From: an uncultured Planctomycetota bacterium
GTDB taxonomy: Bacteria; Planctomycetota; Planctomycetia; Pirellulales; Thermoguttaceae
Length of the DNA stretch: 7,090 bases
Direction of reading: 5' to 3'
Assembly: GCA_902797455.1 (NCBI GenBank)
Contig: CADBTE010000023.1
Coordinates: 1-7,090 of the forward strand
Shown: positions 1 to 5,771 of the stretch, one piece after another
Numbering within the stretch: position 1 is the stretch's first letter
Layout of the letters: the number at the start of each line of letters is the position of its first letter
Position numbers and translations under genes: made by a program
The notes under the pieces: generated by a model
The model's database searches: none
What the model saw: only the letters and a program-made list of their open reading frames with translations
What the model was told of the DNA's origin: nothing

Positions 1-25
1 CAAATGTGAGCAGACAGCGTTTCAT
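1..25 (-). CDS. 5' end of an unidentified gene, cut by the window edge
   Basis: An ATG at 25-23 on the minus strand opens a frame reading M-K-R-C-L-L-T-F before the window ends. It is preceded by a good Shine-Dalgarno sequence, AGGAG (complement of 36-40), ten bases upstream. A short basic start followed by hydrophobic residues looks like the beginning of a signal peptide, so the product may be exported like its neighbours, but eight residues cannot identify it. It lies downstream of and in the same direction as the DUF1080 and sialidase-like genes, 130 bases beyond the latter, so it may belong to the same transcript or have its own promoter (see 98-103). The call rests only on the start signal and the position. 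Confidence 0.55.
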
Positions 26-35
26 CGGTGTTATT

Positions 36-40
36 CTCCT
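36..40 (-). promoter_or_regulatory. Ribosome binding site of the partial minus-strand gene
   Basis: The complement of 36-40 reads AGGAG, a near-perfect Shine-Dalgarno sequence, with a ten-base spacer to the ATG at 25-23. It is the main evidence that a gene begins there. Confidence 0.55.
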
Positions 41-60
41 ATTGATCCATTTTTAAACGC

Positions 61-76
61 GCGAGGGCTGCCTCGC
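61..76 (-). promoter_or_regulatory. GC-rich hairpin between the sialidase-like gene and the partial gene
   Basis: GCGAGG (61-66) and CCTCGC (71-76) form a perfect six-base-pair stem closed by the four-base loop GCTG. On the minus strand the hairpin is followed by GCGTTTAAAAATGG, which is only weakly T-rich. It could therefore be a poor intrinsic terminator after the sialidase-like gene, or a structured leader of the gene starting at 25. It lies between the TATAAT at 103-98 and that start, which fits a leader. The structure is seen; the role is inferred. Confidence 0.35.
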
Positions 77-97
77 TTACAGCGTGTTTGAAATACC

Positions 98-103
98 ATT
101 ATA
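98..103 (-). promoter_or_regulatory. Possible -10 element for the partial gene
   Basis: The complement of 98-103 is a perfect TATAAT, about 73 bases upstream of the minus-strand start at 25. No convincing -35 hexamer is found 16-18 bases further upstream; the nearest TTGATT (complement of 113-118) is only nine bases away. The site is a candidate promoter only, since a TATAAT can arise by chance in this AT-richer spacer. Confidence 0.25.
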
Positions 104-155
104 ACGGGGGAAAATCAAAAATCTCCCCCTTCGCGCCGAAGATGCGGCCGTTTTA

Positions 156-1367
156 TCAGGACGGCAGCGGCCCGGCGGCCCGGTTGACCGTGATCTTGAG
201 TTTCGACCCCTCGGCGACGATCTTGCCCGCTAAGATATCCTCTTCGGTGAGGCGGGCGGCCATGATCTGCCGCTCGCCGAAGCGGTCGAAGTCGTACGTC
301 AGATAGATGGTGCCGTCCTCGGTTTGGGTACCGTCGGGGTACGAGACATTTTTACGTTCGTCCAAAAGAAGAGAGCTGTTCCAGGTGACGCCGTCGTCGT
401 CGCTTAAAAACGCCGTCATCCGGACACGGCCGACGTCGCGGTCGATCGGGCCGTTTTTCACCAGCAGGAGCCGTCCGGAGCGCATGCGGCGGACCAGGAA
501 ACGGCTGGAAGTGTGTTTGATGGGGGATTCGGCCAGATCGGTCCAGGTGACGCCGCCGTCCTCCGAGACGGTCTCGGCTATCCCGGTTCGGGTTCGGGCG
601 TACATCTTAAAGGAGCCGTCTTTCATCTCGACGATGTTGTGCTCATCCCAAAGCGCGAGCCTGTGATCCGCCTTCGCGCTCCCCAGGAAAGTGAACGTTT
701 CCCCCCGGTCGGCCGAACACCAAAGCGAGGTGCCGACATGTTCCCTCGGGACGGAGGCGCTGTACTTTCCGTCGAAGCGCCACACGGCGACCGGGAAAAG
801 ATAACGGCCGCGCGAGTCGACGATCGGTTTTCCCATCATCACACCGTCGCAGATACGCCGGGGGGCGGACCAGACGGCGTCTTTTCCCGCTTTGGGGTTG
901 TCGGTGGTGATCGTCCAGACGCCCGCGCGTCCGTCCCACAGCGGCCACTGGGCGTCGGGGACTTTTTCTCCCTGCGTCCAGAAGAGCCAAAGCCGCCCGG
1001 CCGGGTCGCGCCAGATCGCCGGGTCGAAGGCGCGGACCATCCCCGGAGGGTCGATCGCCAGCAGCGGCTCGGACCAGGTCTCCCCCCGGTCGGAACTGTG
1101 GGCCAGCAGAACGTAGTTGAACTCATCTTCGGTAACGCCGCCGGAATACCAGCAGACCCACACGTCGGTGTCGGAGGCTGCCTCCAGGGAGGAGATTCCC
1201 TGCCAGAGGCGCTGTGAGTCGGCGTACTTTTCGGGAATCGGCCGAAGGATCGGCGGCGGCGCGAGCGGATCGTCCGCGATTTGTTCTTTGGCGGTTAGAC
1301 CGGCGGCGGGCAGGAACATCGCCGAGCCGGCCGCTGTGAGCGATCGGATAAATTCTCGCCGCAGCAT
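156..1367 (-). CDS. Tat-exported sialidase-like BNR/Asp-box protein
   Basis: The 403-residue product has a beta-propeller sialidase-type fold (BNR_2-like). It starts with LRREFIR (residues 2-8), a twin-arginine motif, then a hydrophobic stretch to about residue 26, so it is probably exported folded. Four Asp boxes of the pattern S-x-D-x-G-x-T-W/F lie at 91-98, 218-225, 268-275 and 322-329. The motif WYSGG (73-77) and the segment around WDEHNIVE (240-247) match a subgroup common in PVC bacteria and usually annotated as exo-alpha-sialidase. I see no F/Y-RIP motif of classical GH33 sialidases, so sialic acid release is not established; the substrate may be another acidic or deoxy sugar. The start is fixed by AAGGAAG (complement of 1374-1380), six bases upstream. 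The gene follows the DUF1080 gene by 25 bases, so the two are probably co-transcribed. No terminator is evident after the stop. Confidence 0.85.
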   Translation of the reverse strand: MLRREFIRSLTAAGSAMFLPAAGLTAKEQIADDPLAPPPILRPIPEKYADSQRLWQGISSLEAASDTDVWVCWYSGGVTEDEFNYVLLAHSSDRGETWSEPLLAIDPPGMVRAFDPAIWRDPAGRLWLFWTQGEKVPDAQWPLWDGRAGVWTITTDNPKAGKDAVWSAPRRICDGVMMGKPIVDSRGRYLFPVAVWRFDGKYSASVPREHVGTSLWCSADRGETFTFLGSAKADHRLALWDEHNIVEMKDGSFKMYARTRTGIAETVSEDGGVTWTDLAESPIKHTSSRFLVRRMRSGRLLLVKNGPIDRDVGRVRMTAFLSDDDGVTWNSSLLLDERKNVSYPDGTQTEDGTIYLTYDFDRFGERQIMAARLTEEDILAGKIVAEGSKLKITVNRAAGPLPS

Positions 1368-1392
1368 AGGTGTCTTCCTTTCGATCGTTGAT

Positions 1393-2100
1393 TCACAGCT
1401 CTTTGATTCGCGCGTTTCGGATCTTTACCTCCATTGGCGTTCCGGCGTGGCACTGGAAGCCGAGCGTTTCGCCTCGGGGGTGTTCGGCGTCAAGGTCGAC
1501 CGCCCGGGCGGCGGCGACACCGTTGACTCGCGTTTCGATATAAGGGCCGATGGCGATCACCTCATACGAGTTCCATTCCCCGATTTTGATCGCCGCTTTT
1601 ATTTCGTCGCCGTCCGCGAAGTTCTCCACGGTATTGATTCCGCCGCCGGGAAGAATGGCATTGAATTCCCCCCGAGCGCTGATGAATCCCCGCCGGTACT
1701 CCTCGAATCGGTAGAGGGCCCCGAAGTAGAACGCCGCCCCGTCGATGTCGGCCTGGTAACCGGACAGCTGCCAGGGGGCACCGTCGGGCAGTTCGATCGA
1801 GCGGAACTGAAGTCCCGAGTTCCCTTCGGCGCTGATCCGGCAGTCAAAGCGGAGGATGAAGTTATCAATCGGCCTATCGAAGATCAGGAAGGTCCCCTCC
1901 GGGCGTTCCTCTTGAGTACGGCCGACGGTGATCCCCTCCTCCACCGACCAGACGGTCTGATCGCCGTGCCAGCCGGAAAGATCACGACCGTTGAACACAG
2001 GGGTGAACCCCTCCTCGGGGGCCGACGCTTGTTCGGCTCGCGCCGAGGCGAGCAAGCCCAAAGAAAGGAGCAGGATGAACATTCCAGAGGCGTGTCTCAT
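1393..2100 (-). CDS. Secreted DUF1080 (3-keto-disaccharide hydrolase-like) protein
   Basis: The 235-residue product is a single DUF1080 domain (PF06439, concanavalin-like jelly roll) behind a Sec signal peptide with a probable cut after SARA (residues 19-22). Family motifs are seen in order: FNGRDLSGW (36-44), NSGLQFRS (94-101), GYQADID (114-120), WNSYEV (176-181), NG (193-194) and GFQCHAG (214-220), ending in RIKEL. Length and motif order are complete. Some characterised members cleave 3-keto glycosides made by Gfo/Idh/MocA oxidoreductases; no such oxidoreductase is present here, so that activity is only a family-based inference. An in-frame TAG at 2112-2110 bounds the start to ATG 2100 or the internal ATG 2082; only 2100 gives the basic n-region (R2, H3) of a signal peptide. 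No good Shine-Dalgarno precedes it. It is the first gene of a likely two-gene operon with the sialidase-like gene. Confidence 0.88.
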   Translation of the reverse strand: MRHASGMFILLLSLGLLASARAEQASAPEEGFTPVFNGRDLSGWHGDQTVWSVEEGITVGRTQEERPEGTFLIFDRPIDNFILRFDCRISAEGNSGLQFRSIELPDGAPWQLSGYQADIDGAAFYFGALYRFEEYRRGFISARGEFNAILPGGGINTVENFADGDEIKAAIKIGEWNSYEVIAIGPYIETRVNGVAAARAVDLDAEHPRGETLGFQCHAGTPMEVKIRNARIKEL

Positions 2101-2132
2101 TTGGCCGGCCTACAAAGATCAATCCTTTGGGG

Positions 2133-2157
2133 CACGCGGGCACCGATGCCGCGCGTG
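2133..2157. promoter_or_regulatory. Hairpin or operator-like inverted repeat in the divergent spacer
   Basis: CACGCGGGCA (2133-2142) pairs with TGCC-G-CGCGTG (2147-2157), giving ten base pairs with one bulged G and a four-base CCGA loop. It lies between the divergent DUF1080 and GH-A hydrolase genes. On the minus strand it would fall in the DUF1080 leader if transcription starts near 2178. It could be an RNA hairpin or a regulator binding site for both directions; the repeat is seen and the role is inferred. Confidence 0.35.
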
Positions 2158-2180
2158 TGGAATCGAGTATCTCTCCTCGG

Positions 2181-2190
2181 TACAATTATA
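2181..2190. promoter_or_regulatory. Possible overlapping divergent -10 elements
   Basis: TACAATTATA carries TACAAT on the plus strand (2181-2186, five of six matches to TATAAT) and a perfect TATAAT on the minus strand (2190-2185). The plus-strand element would serve the GH-A hydrolase gene 55 bases downstream, with a poor -35 (TGGAAT, 2158-2163, 17-base spacer). The minus-strand element would serve the DUF1080 gene, again without a clear -35. Overlapping -10 elements would couple the two directions, but the evidence is motif matching only. Confidence 0.28.
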
Positions 2191-2230
2191 GCGGTTCAAG
2201 GATCAACAATCTTCCCCCGTCGTTTCGAAT

Positions 2231-2236
2231 AGGAGG
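2231..2236 (+). promoter_or_regulatory. Ribosome binding site of the GH-A hydrolase
   Basis: A perfect AGGAGG sits four bases before ATG 2241. It decides the start in favour of 2241, since the in-frame ATG at 2127 has no such site and would add 38 residues ahead of a clean signal peptide. Confidence 0.85.
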
Positions 2237-2240
2237 AAAA

Positions 2241-4955
2241 ATGTCCCGCGTTGTTTCGTGTCTGGTTTTGACGCTGCTGGCCGCCGTGATTCCTTCGCGG
2301 GCCGATGAGGCGTCGAAAGAGAATCTCCCCGCGATGTTCCCCTTTAAAATCGATCTGGTCCCTCAGGAGAATATCACCAATGTTCAGACCTGGGGCCGGC
2401 CCTGGGAGGATGTCGGCGCCGGAGCGATGCTGACCGTCCATAACGGTCTGTTTTTTCACGCAGAGGAGCCGTTTCGTTTCTTTGGGACGAATACCTGCCT
2501 CGCCGCCAACTTCGTCGACCACGATCAGGCCGAGAAGCTTGCCGCCGCGCTGGCGCGCTTCGGGATCGGGGTGGTTCGGCTTCACCATATGGACATGCGC
2601 GATATCTGGGGGAAGAACTTCGAGCGGACGATGACCGAAATCGACCCGGAGCAGCTCGATCGGCTCGATTACCTCATCGCCCAACTCGAAAAGCGGGGAA
2701 TTTATGTGAATATCAATCTCCATGTCTCGCGCCGATTCGACGAGCGGGACGGGTTCGAGAACGCCGATTCCTTCCCGCAGCACTGCAAAGGGGTCGACCT
2801 GTTCGATCGGCGGATGATTGACCTTCAGAAGAAGTACGCCCGCGATCTGCTCACCCACGTCAATCCGTACACCGGCCGCCCCTACACCGATGATCCCGGA
2901 GTGGCGATGATCGAGATCAATAATGAAAACGGGATTATTCACCAATGGTCCTGGGGAGCGATCGACAAGCTTGCTGCCCCCTACAGCGACGAGCTGCGGG
3001 AAATGTGGAACCGGTGGCTGCTGCGGCGCTTCAGCTCGACCGAGCGCTGCCGCGAGGCGTTCGGGATGGCCGATTATCCCCTGGGAGAGAATCTTATCTC
3101 CCCGGTCCCGGACGAACTGTCCGGCGGCCGATCGGTCGGCGGCTGGCAGCTCCAGGTCGCCGAGGGAGCGGCCGGTTCGGCGGAGGCGGTTGGGGAACAG
3201 AATGATCGCGTTGTGAAGATAACTCCCGAAAGAATCGGGGAACATCCCTGGTTCCCGCAGCTTTTGGCGCAGGGGTTCTCGCTGAAGAAGGGGGAGGTCT
3301 ATACCCTCTCGGTGACACTGGCCGCCGAAAGGGCGTCCGATTTAAACGTGCATATTCAGCGTGCGGCGAGCGACTGGCGGTCGCTGGGGCTGAGTCGGAC
3401 GCTGGGGGTGACCGACGAGCCGAAGACGTTTACGTTCTGTTTTCTCGCTTCGGAAGACTGCGACAGTGCCCGCTTTTCGCTCAGCGGTTTCGAGGAGGGA
3501 AATTCCGTGCGGGTAAGGGGTCTATCGCTTGTTCCCGGCGGCCGGGTCGGGTGGGAGCCGGAACAAAAAATAGAGGAGGGAACCGTCCCGACCCCTGTCA
3601 AAGGGGACGCGCTGTTGGCGCTGGAGCCGCTTCGCCGGGAGTTCTTCGCCTTCCTGATCGATCTGGAGACGAGGTACTGGCGGGAGATGTACGACTATAT
3701 CACCGGGGAACTGGGGGCGAAATCCCCCGTGACAGGAACCCAGTACGGATACGGTTCCTATTACGCTCAGACCATGATGGACTACCGCGATATCCACGCC
3801 TACTGGAATCACCCCCAGTTTCCGGGGAAGGCGTGGGACAGGAACAATTGGATCGAGAGGAATACCTCGATGGTTTTCTCTGTGTGCGGGGGGAATCTCT
3901 CCTCGATGGCTCGAGCCCGCGTCGTGGGGAAAGCGCTGGTCGCCAGTGAATACGACCACCCCTACCCGATGTACTACCGCGCCGAGGGGAACTTGATGGT
4001 CGCCGCGGCGGCCGCCTTCCAGGGATGGACCGGGGTGAATCAGTTCGCATGGTCGCATAACGCCCAGCTCGATCGTCAAGTCGACTCTCCCTTCTTTGAT
4101 ATGTGCTGCAGCCCGGCGAAATTGGCGCACCTGCCGGCGTGCTTCGCGATGCTCGTCCGCGGCGATGTCACCGCCGGCCCGATCGAGTACGCCTATTACC
4201 GCGATTTAGGCGAAGAAGAGGAGCTCGTGAGGATGGCCGAGAACAGCTCTCCTTACGATAGGAGCGCCACGGAGGAACAACTCTGGCTGGCGTTTGTCTG
4301 CGCCTCGGGGGTTCGCTTAACGGATGACCAGACCGGGGAATCGGCGAGCAGCGGCGCCGTTAAACAGATATCTGACTGGTCGCAGCTGCCGGAGCGCTTT
4401 GGTCGTCCGGGAGAAGGGGAAATGCGCAACGAGACCGGGCAGCTGCGCTGGAACCCGGATAGGAAAAGCGGCTGCTTTATCGTCGATACGCCGGGGGTGA
4501 AGGTCTATATCGGCCGTACCCCGAAGGAATCTGTCGAATACGGCGGCCTGACCTTAACGCTGGAACAAAGCCGTCTTAACTGGGGAGCGATCTCGATGAC
4601 CGCCGTCCGGGCGCCGGGCGGCGCTCGAGACGACACACTGACCCCGGGGCGCTACCTGATCGCCGCCACCGGCGATGTGCGCAACAGCGGCGCGAAATAC
4701 GTTTTTCCGAAGCCGGATCAGATCACTTCCGCCGCCGATTACGGCGGCTGCGACGGCGAGGCGCCGATTCTCTGCGAGGGGCTCGGCGCGGTAATACACC
4801 TTTCGAAAATCAGCGCCGAAAATGTCCTGCTGTGTCCGCTGGACGGGTCGGGGAACCGAACCGCCGAAATCCCCGCCGAGGAGGACGCTGACGGATGCTC
4901 GGTGCGGCTCGATGCGCGTCACAAAACCATCTGGTACGAGCTGGTCGTTCGGTAA
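2241..4955 (+). CDS. Secreted clan GH-A glycoside hydrolase with inserted CBM-like domain
   Basis: The 904-residue product begins with a Sec signal peptide (cut probably after SRA, residues 19-21). A TIM barrel of the cellulase/GH5-like superfamily starts near residue 55: RFFGTN, then VVRLHHMDM (111-119). IEINNENG (224-231) holds the likely acid/base E229 at the end of strand 4, and ASEYDHP (568-574) the likely nucleophile E570 at strand 7. W604 in QFAWSHN is a plausible strand 8 residue. Between the two glutamates, residues about 285-438 form a separate beta-rich segment starting GGWQLQ that resembles a CBM4/9-type jelly roll; the barrel resumes around RREFFAFLIDLETRYW (465-480). Residues from about 690 to the end look like C-terminal beta domains. 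The exact GH family and substrate cannot be told from sequence reading; a beta-linked plant or algal polysaccharide is a guess. The gene is divergent from the DUF1080 operon, and no clear terminator follows it. Confidence 0.85.
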   Translation: MSRVVSCLVLTLLAAVIPSRADEASKENLPAMFPFKIDLVPQENITNVQTWGRPWEDVGAGAMLTVHNGLFFHAEEPFRFFGTNTCLAANFVDHDQAEKLAAALARFGIGVVRLHHMDMRDIWGKNFERTMTEIDPEQLDRLDYLIAQLEKRGIYVNINLHVSRRFDERDGFENADSFPQHCKGVDLFDRRMIDLQKKYARDLLTHVNPYTGRPYTDDPGVAMIEINNENGIIHQWSWGAIDKLAAPYSDELREMWNRWLLRRFSSTERCREAFGMADYPLGENLISPVPDELSGGRSVGGWQLQVAEGAAGSAEAVGEQNDRVVKITPERIGEHPWFPQLLAQGFSLKKGEVYTLSVTLAAERASDLNVHIQRAASDWRSLGLSRTLGVTDEPKTFTFCFLASEDCDSARFSLSGFEEGNSVRVRGLSLVPGGRVGWEPEQKIEEGTVPTPVKGDALLALEPLRREFFAFLIDLETRYWREMYDYITGELGAKSPVTGTQYGYGSYYAQTMMDYRDIHAYWNHPQFPGKAWDRNNWIERNTSMVFSVCGGNLSSMARARVVGKALVASEYDHPYPMYYRAEGNLMVAAAAAFQGWTGVNQFAWSHNAQLDRQVDSPFFDMCCSPAKLAHLPACFAMLVRGDVTAGPIEYAYYRDLGEEEELVRMAENSSPYDRSATEEQLWLAFVCASGVRLTDDQTGESASSGAVKQISDWSQLPERFGRPGEGEMRNETGQLRWNPDRKSGCFIVDTPGVKVYIGRTPKESVEYGGLTLTLEQSRLNWGAISMTAVRAPGGARDDTLTPGRYLIAATGDVRNSGAKYVFPKPDQITSAADYGGCDGEAPILCEGLGAVIHLSKISAENVLLCPLDGSGNRTAEIPAEEDADGCSVRLDARHKTIWYELVVR

Positions 4956-4982
4956 GAAAGAGCCCTCCGATCATTTTTTTAA

Positions 4983-5000
4983 TTTGGTCAATTGACAAAA
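4983..5000. promoter_or_regulatory. Palindromic operator candidate upstream of reverse rubrerythrin
   Basis: TTTGGTCAATTGACAAAA is an inverted repeat centred between 4991 and 4992: the inner GTCAATTGAC is a perfect palindrome and 16 of 18 positions pair. It overlaps the TTGACA -35 hexamer (4992-4997), so a bound protein could block RNA polymerase. It does not match the PerR, Fur or FNR consensus sequences I know. The symmetry is seen; repressor binding is inferred. Confidence 0.4.
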
Positions 5001-5020
5001 TGACAGCCAGTCGTCAAAAT
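4992..5020 (+). promoter_or_regulatory. Probable sigma-70-type promoter of reverse rubrerythrin
   Basis: A perfect TTGACA (4992-4997) is followed after 17 bases by CAAAAT (5015-5020), which matches four of six positions of TATAAT. The pair sits 60 bases ahead of the start codon at 5080, in an AT-rich stretch that contrasts with the surrounding GC-rich genes. Spacing and the perfect -35 make it the best promoter candidate in the window. Confidence 0.5.
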
Positions 5021-5064
5021 AAAGAGCCACAAGAGTCATAACCTGGAAAAGCAACCTTTAGATG

Positions 5065-5070
5065 AAGGAG
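5065..5070 (+). promoter_or_regulatory. Ribosome binding site that sets the reverse rubrerythrin start
   Basis: AAGGAG with a nine-base spacer to ATG 5080. It lies inside the extra codons that an in-frame ATG at 5062 would add, so 5062 is unlikely to be the real start. Confidence 0.8.
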
Positions 5071-5079
5071 AAATCCACG

Positions 5080-5625
5080 ATGAAGTACGTTTGCACCGTG
5101 TGTGGTTACATTCATGAAGGCGACACCCCTCCGGAGAGCTGCCCGGTCTGCAAGGCCCCGGCCTCGAAGTTCAACAAGGTCGATGAGGCCGCCGCCGGTT
5201 CGTTCGTTACCGTTCACGCCATTGGTGACGGCAAGGTCGACGACGCCGAGGTGATCGAGGGCCTGAAGGCGAATTTCGCCGGTGAGTGCACCGAGGTCGG
5301 CATGTATCTGGCGATGAGCCGCCAGGCCGATCGCGAGGGGTATCCCGAGGTCGCCGAGGCCTACAAGCGGATCGCCTTCGAGGAGGCCGAGCACGCCGCC
5401 AAGTTCGCCGAGCTTCTCGGCGAGGTCGTCGTCCCCTGCACCAAGACGAACCTGAAGGTTCGCGTCGAGGCCGAGGCCGGCGCCTGCGCCGGCAAGTTCG
5501 ATCTGGCTAAGCGCGCGAAGGAACTCGGGTACGACGCCGTTCATGACACCGTCCATGAGATGGCGAAGGACGAGGCGCGCCACGGCGCCGCTTTCGCCGG
5601 TCTGCTGAAGCGCTTCTTCGGCTGA
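5080..5625 (+). CDS. Reverse rubrerythrin (rubredoxin-ferritin-like peroxide reductase)
   Basis: The 181-residue cytoplasmic protein has the reversed rubrerythrin order. An N-terminal rubredoxin-like domain (about 1-34) has iron ligands C5-x-x-C8 and C21-x-x-C24. A ferritin-like four-helix domain (about 55-181) has the diiron signature E69, E102-x-x-H105, a Glu near 130-132 and E165-x-x-H168. The stretch GECTEVGMYLAMSRQADREG (68-87) strongly resembles clostridial reverse rubrerythrins, which reduce hydrogen peroxide with electrons from NADH through a rubredoxin reductase. No reductase gene is in this window. The start at 5080 follows the ribosome binding site at 5065-5070 and gives the usual MKYVCTVCGY beginning. 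All 15 lysines use AAG, unlike the mixed AAA/AAG use of the neighbours, which suggests high expression. It has its own promoter candidate and a strong terminator, so it is probably monocistronic and unrelated to the flanking carbohydrate genes. Confidence 0.93.
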   Translation: MKYVCTVCGYIHEGDTPPESCPVCKAPASKFNKVDEAAAGSFVTVHAIGDGKVDDAEVIEGLKANFAGECTEVGMYLAMSRQADREGYPEVAEAYKRIAFEEAEHAAKFAELLGEVVVPCTKTNLKVRVEAEAGACAGKFDLAKRAKELGYDAVHDTVHEMAKDEARHGAAFAGLLKRFFG

Positions 5626-5651
5626 TCCGCCCGGCTTCAGAGCTAAACGAG

Positions 5652-5708
5652 GCAAAAGCGAAGACCCTTATTTTCCCGCTGGCAGGATTTAAGGGTCTTC
5701 TTTTTTGC
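5652..5708 (+). terminator. Intrinsic terminator after reverse rubrerythrin
   Basis: GAAGACCCTTA (5660-5670) and TAAGGGTCTTC (5690-5700) form a perfect 11-base-pair stem around a 19-base loop, followed at once by six Ts (5701-5706). Outside this, GCAAAA (5652-5657) can pair with TTTTGC (5703-5708) across a two-base mismatch, so the whole inverted repeat has 17 pairs in 19-base arms. It begins 26 bases after the rubrerythrin stop and should insulate the following gene. On the minus strand the T tract is only four bases, so it is mainly a plus-strand terminator. Confidence 0.88.
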
Positions 5709-5771
5709 GAAAAAAGACGTTTTGTCCGGGGCTCGCCGGATCAAATGGTTATGAAAAAAGGGAATCGCCCG

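Noticed and set aside
106..129. Inverted repeat GGGGGA/TCCCCC as a terminator for the sialidase-like gene
   Set aside because: Only six base pairs with a 12-base loop and no T tract follows on either strand.
1117..2232. Long plus-strand open frame opposite the DUF1080 gene
   Set aside because: It overlaps two recognised minus-strand genes and its translation shows no family motif; a shadow frame.
2250..2262. VVSC near the start of the GH-A hydrolase as a lipoprotein lipobox
   Set aside because: The cysteine is at residue 7, before the hydrophobic core of the signal peptide, so it cannot be a lipidation site; a normal cut after SRA fits better.
2196..3245. Long minus-strand open frame opposite the GH-A hydrolase
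   Set aside because: It is antisense to a well-supported gene, has no recognisable motif, and reads as low-complexity sequence expected from the complementary frame of GC-rich coding DNA.
3522..4130. Minus-strand open frame inside the GH-A gene
   Set aside because: It lies antisense to the catalytic barrel, which carries the conserved motifs; no start signal or domain.
4956..4985. T-run after the GH-A hydrolase stop as an intrinsic terminator
   Set aside because: Seven Ts are present (4974-4980) but I found no convincing stem directly before them.
4983..5000. FNR/CRP-type binding site
   Set aside because: The half-sites do not align with TTGAT-N4-ATCAA at the required spacing; only the general palindromic operator call is kept.
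5014..5655. Minus-strand open frame covering reverse rubrerythrin
   Set aside because: Mirror frame of a strongly codon-biased gene; Leu-, Gly- and Ala-rich with no known motif, and it runs across the promoter of the real gene.
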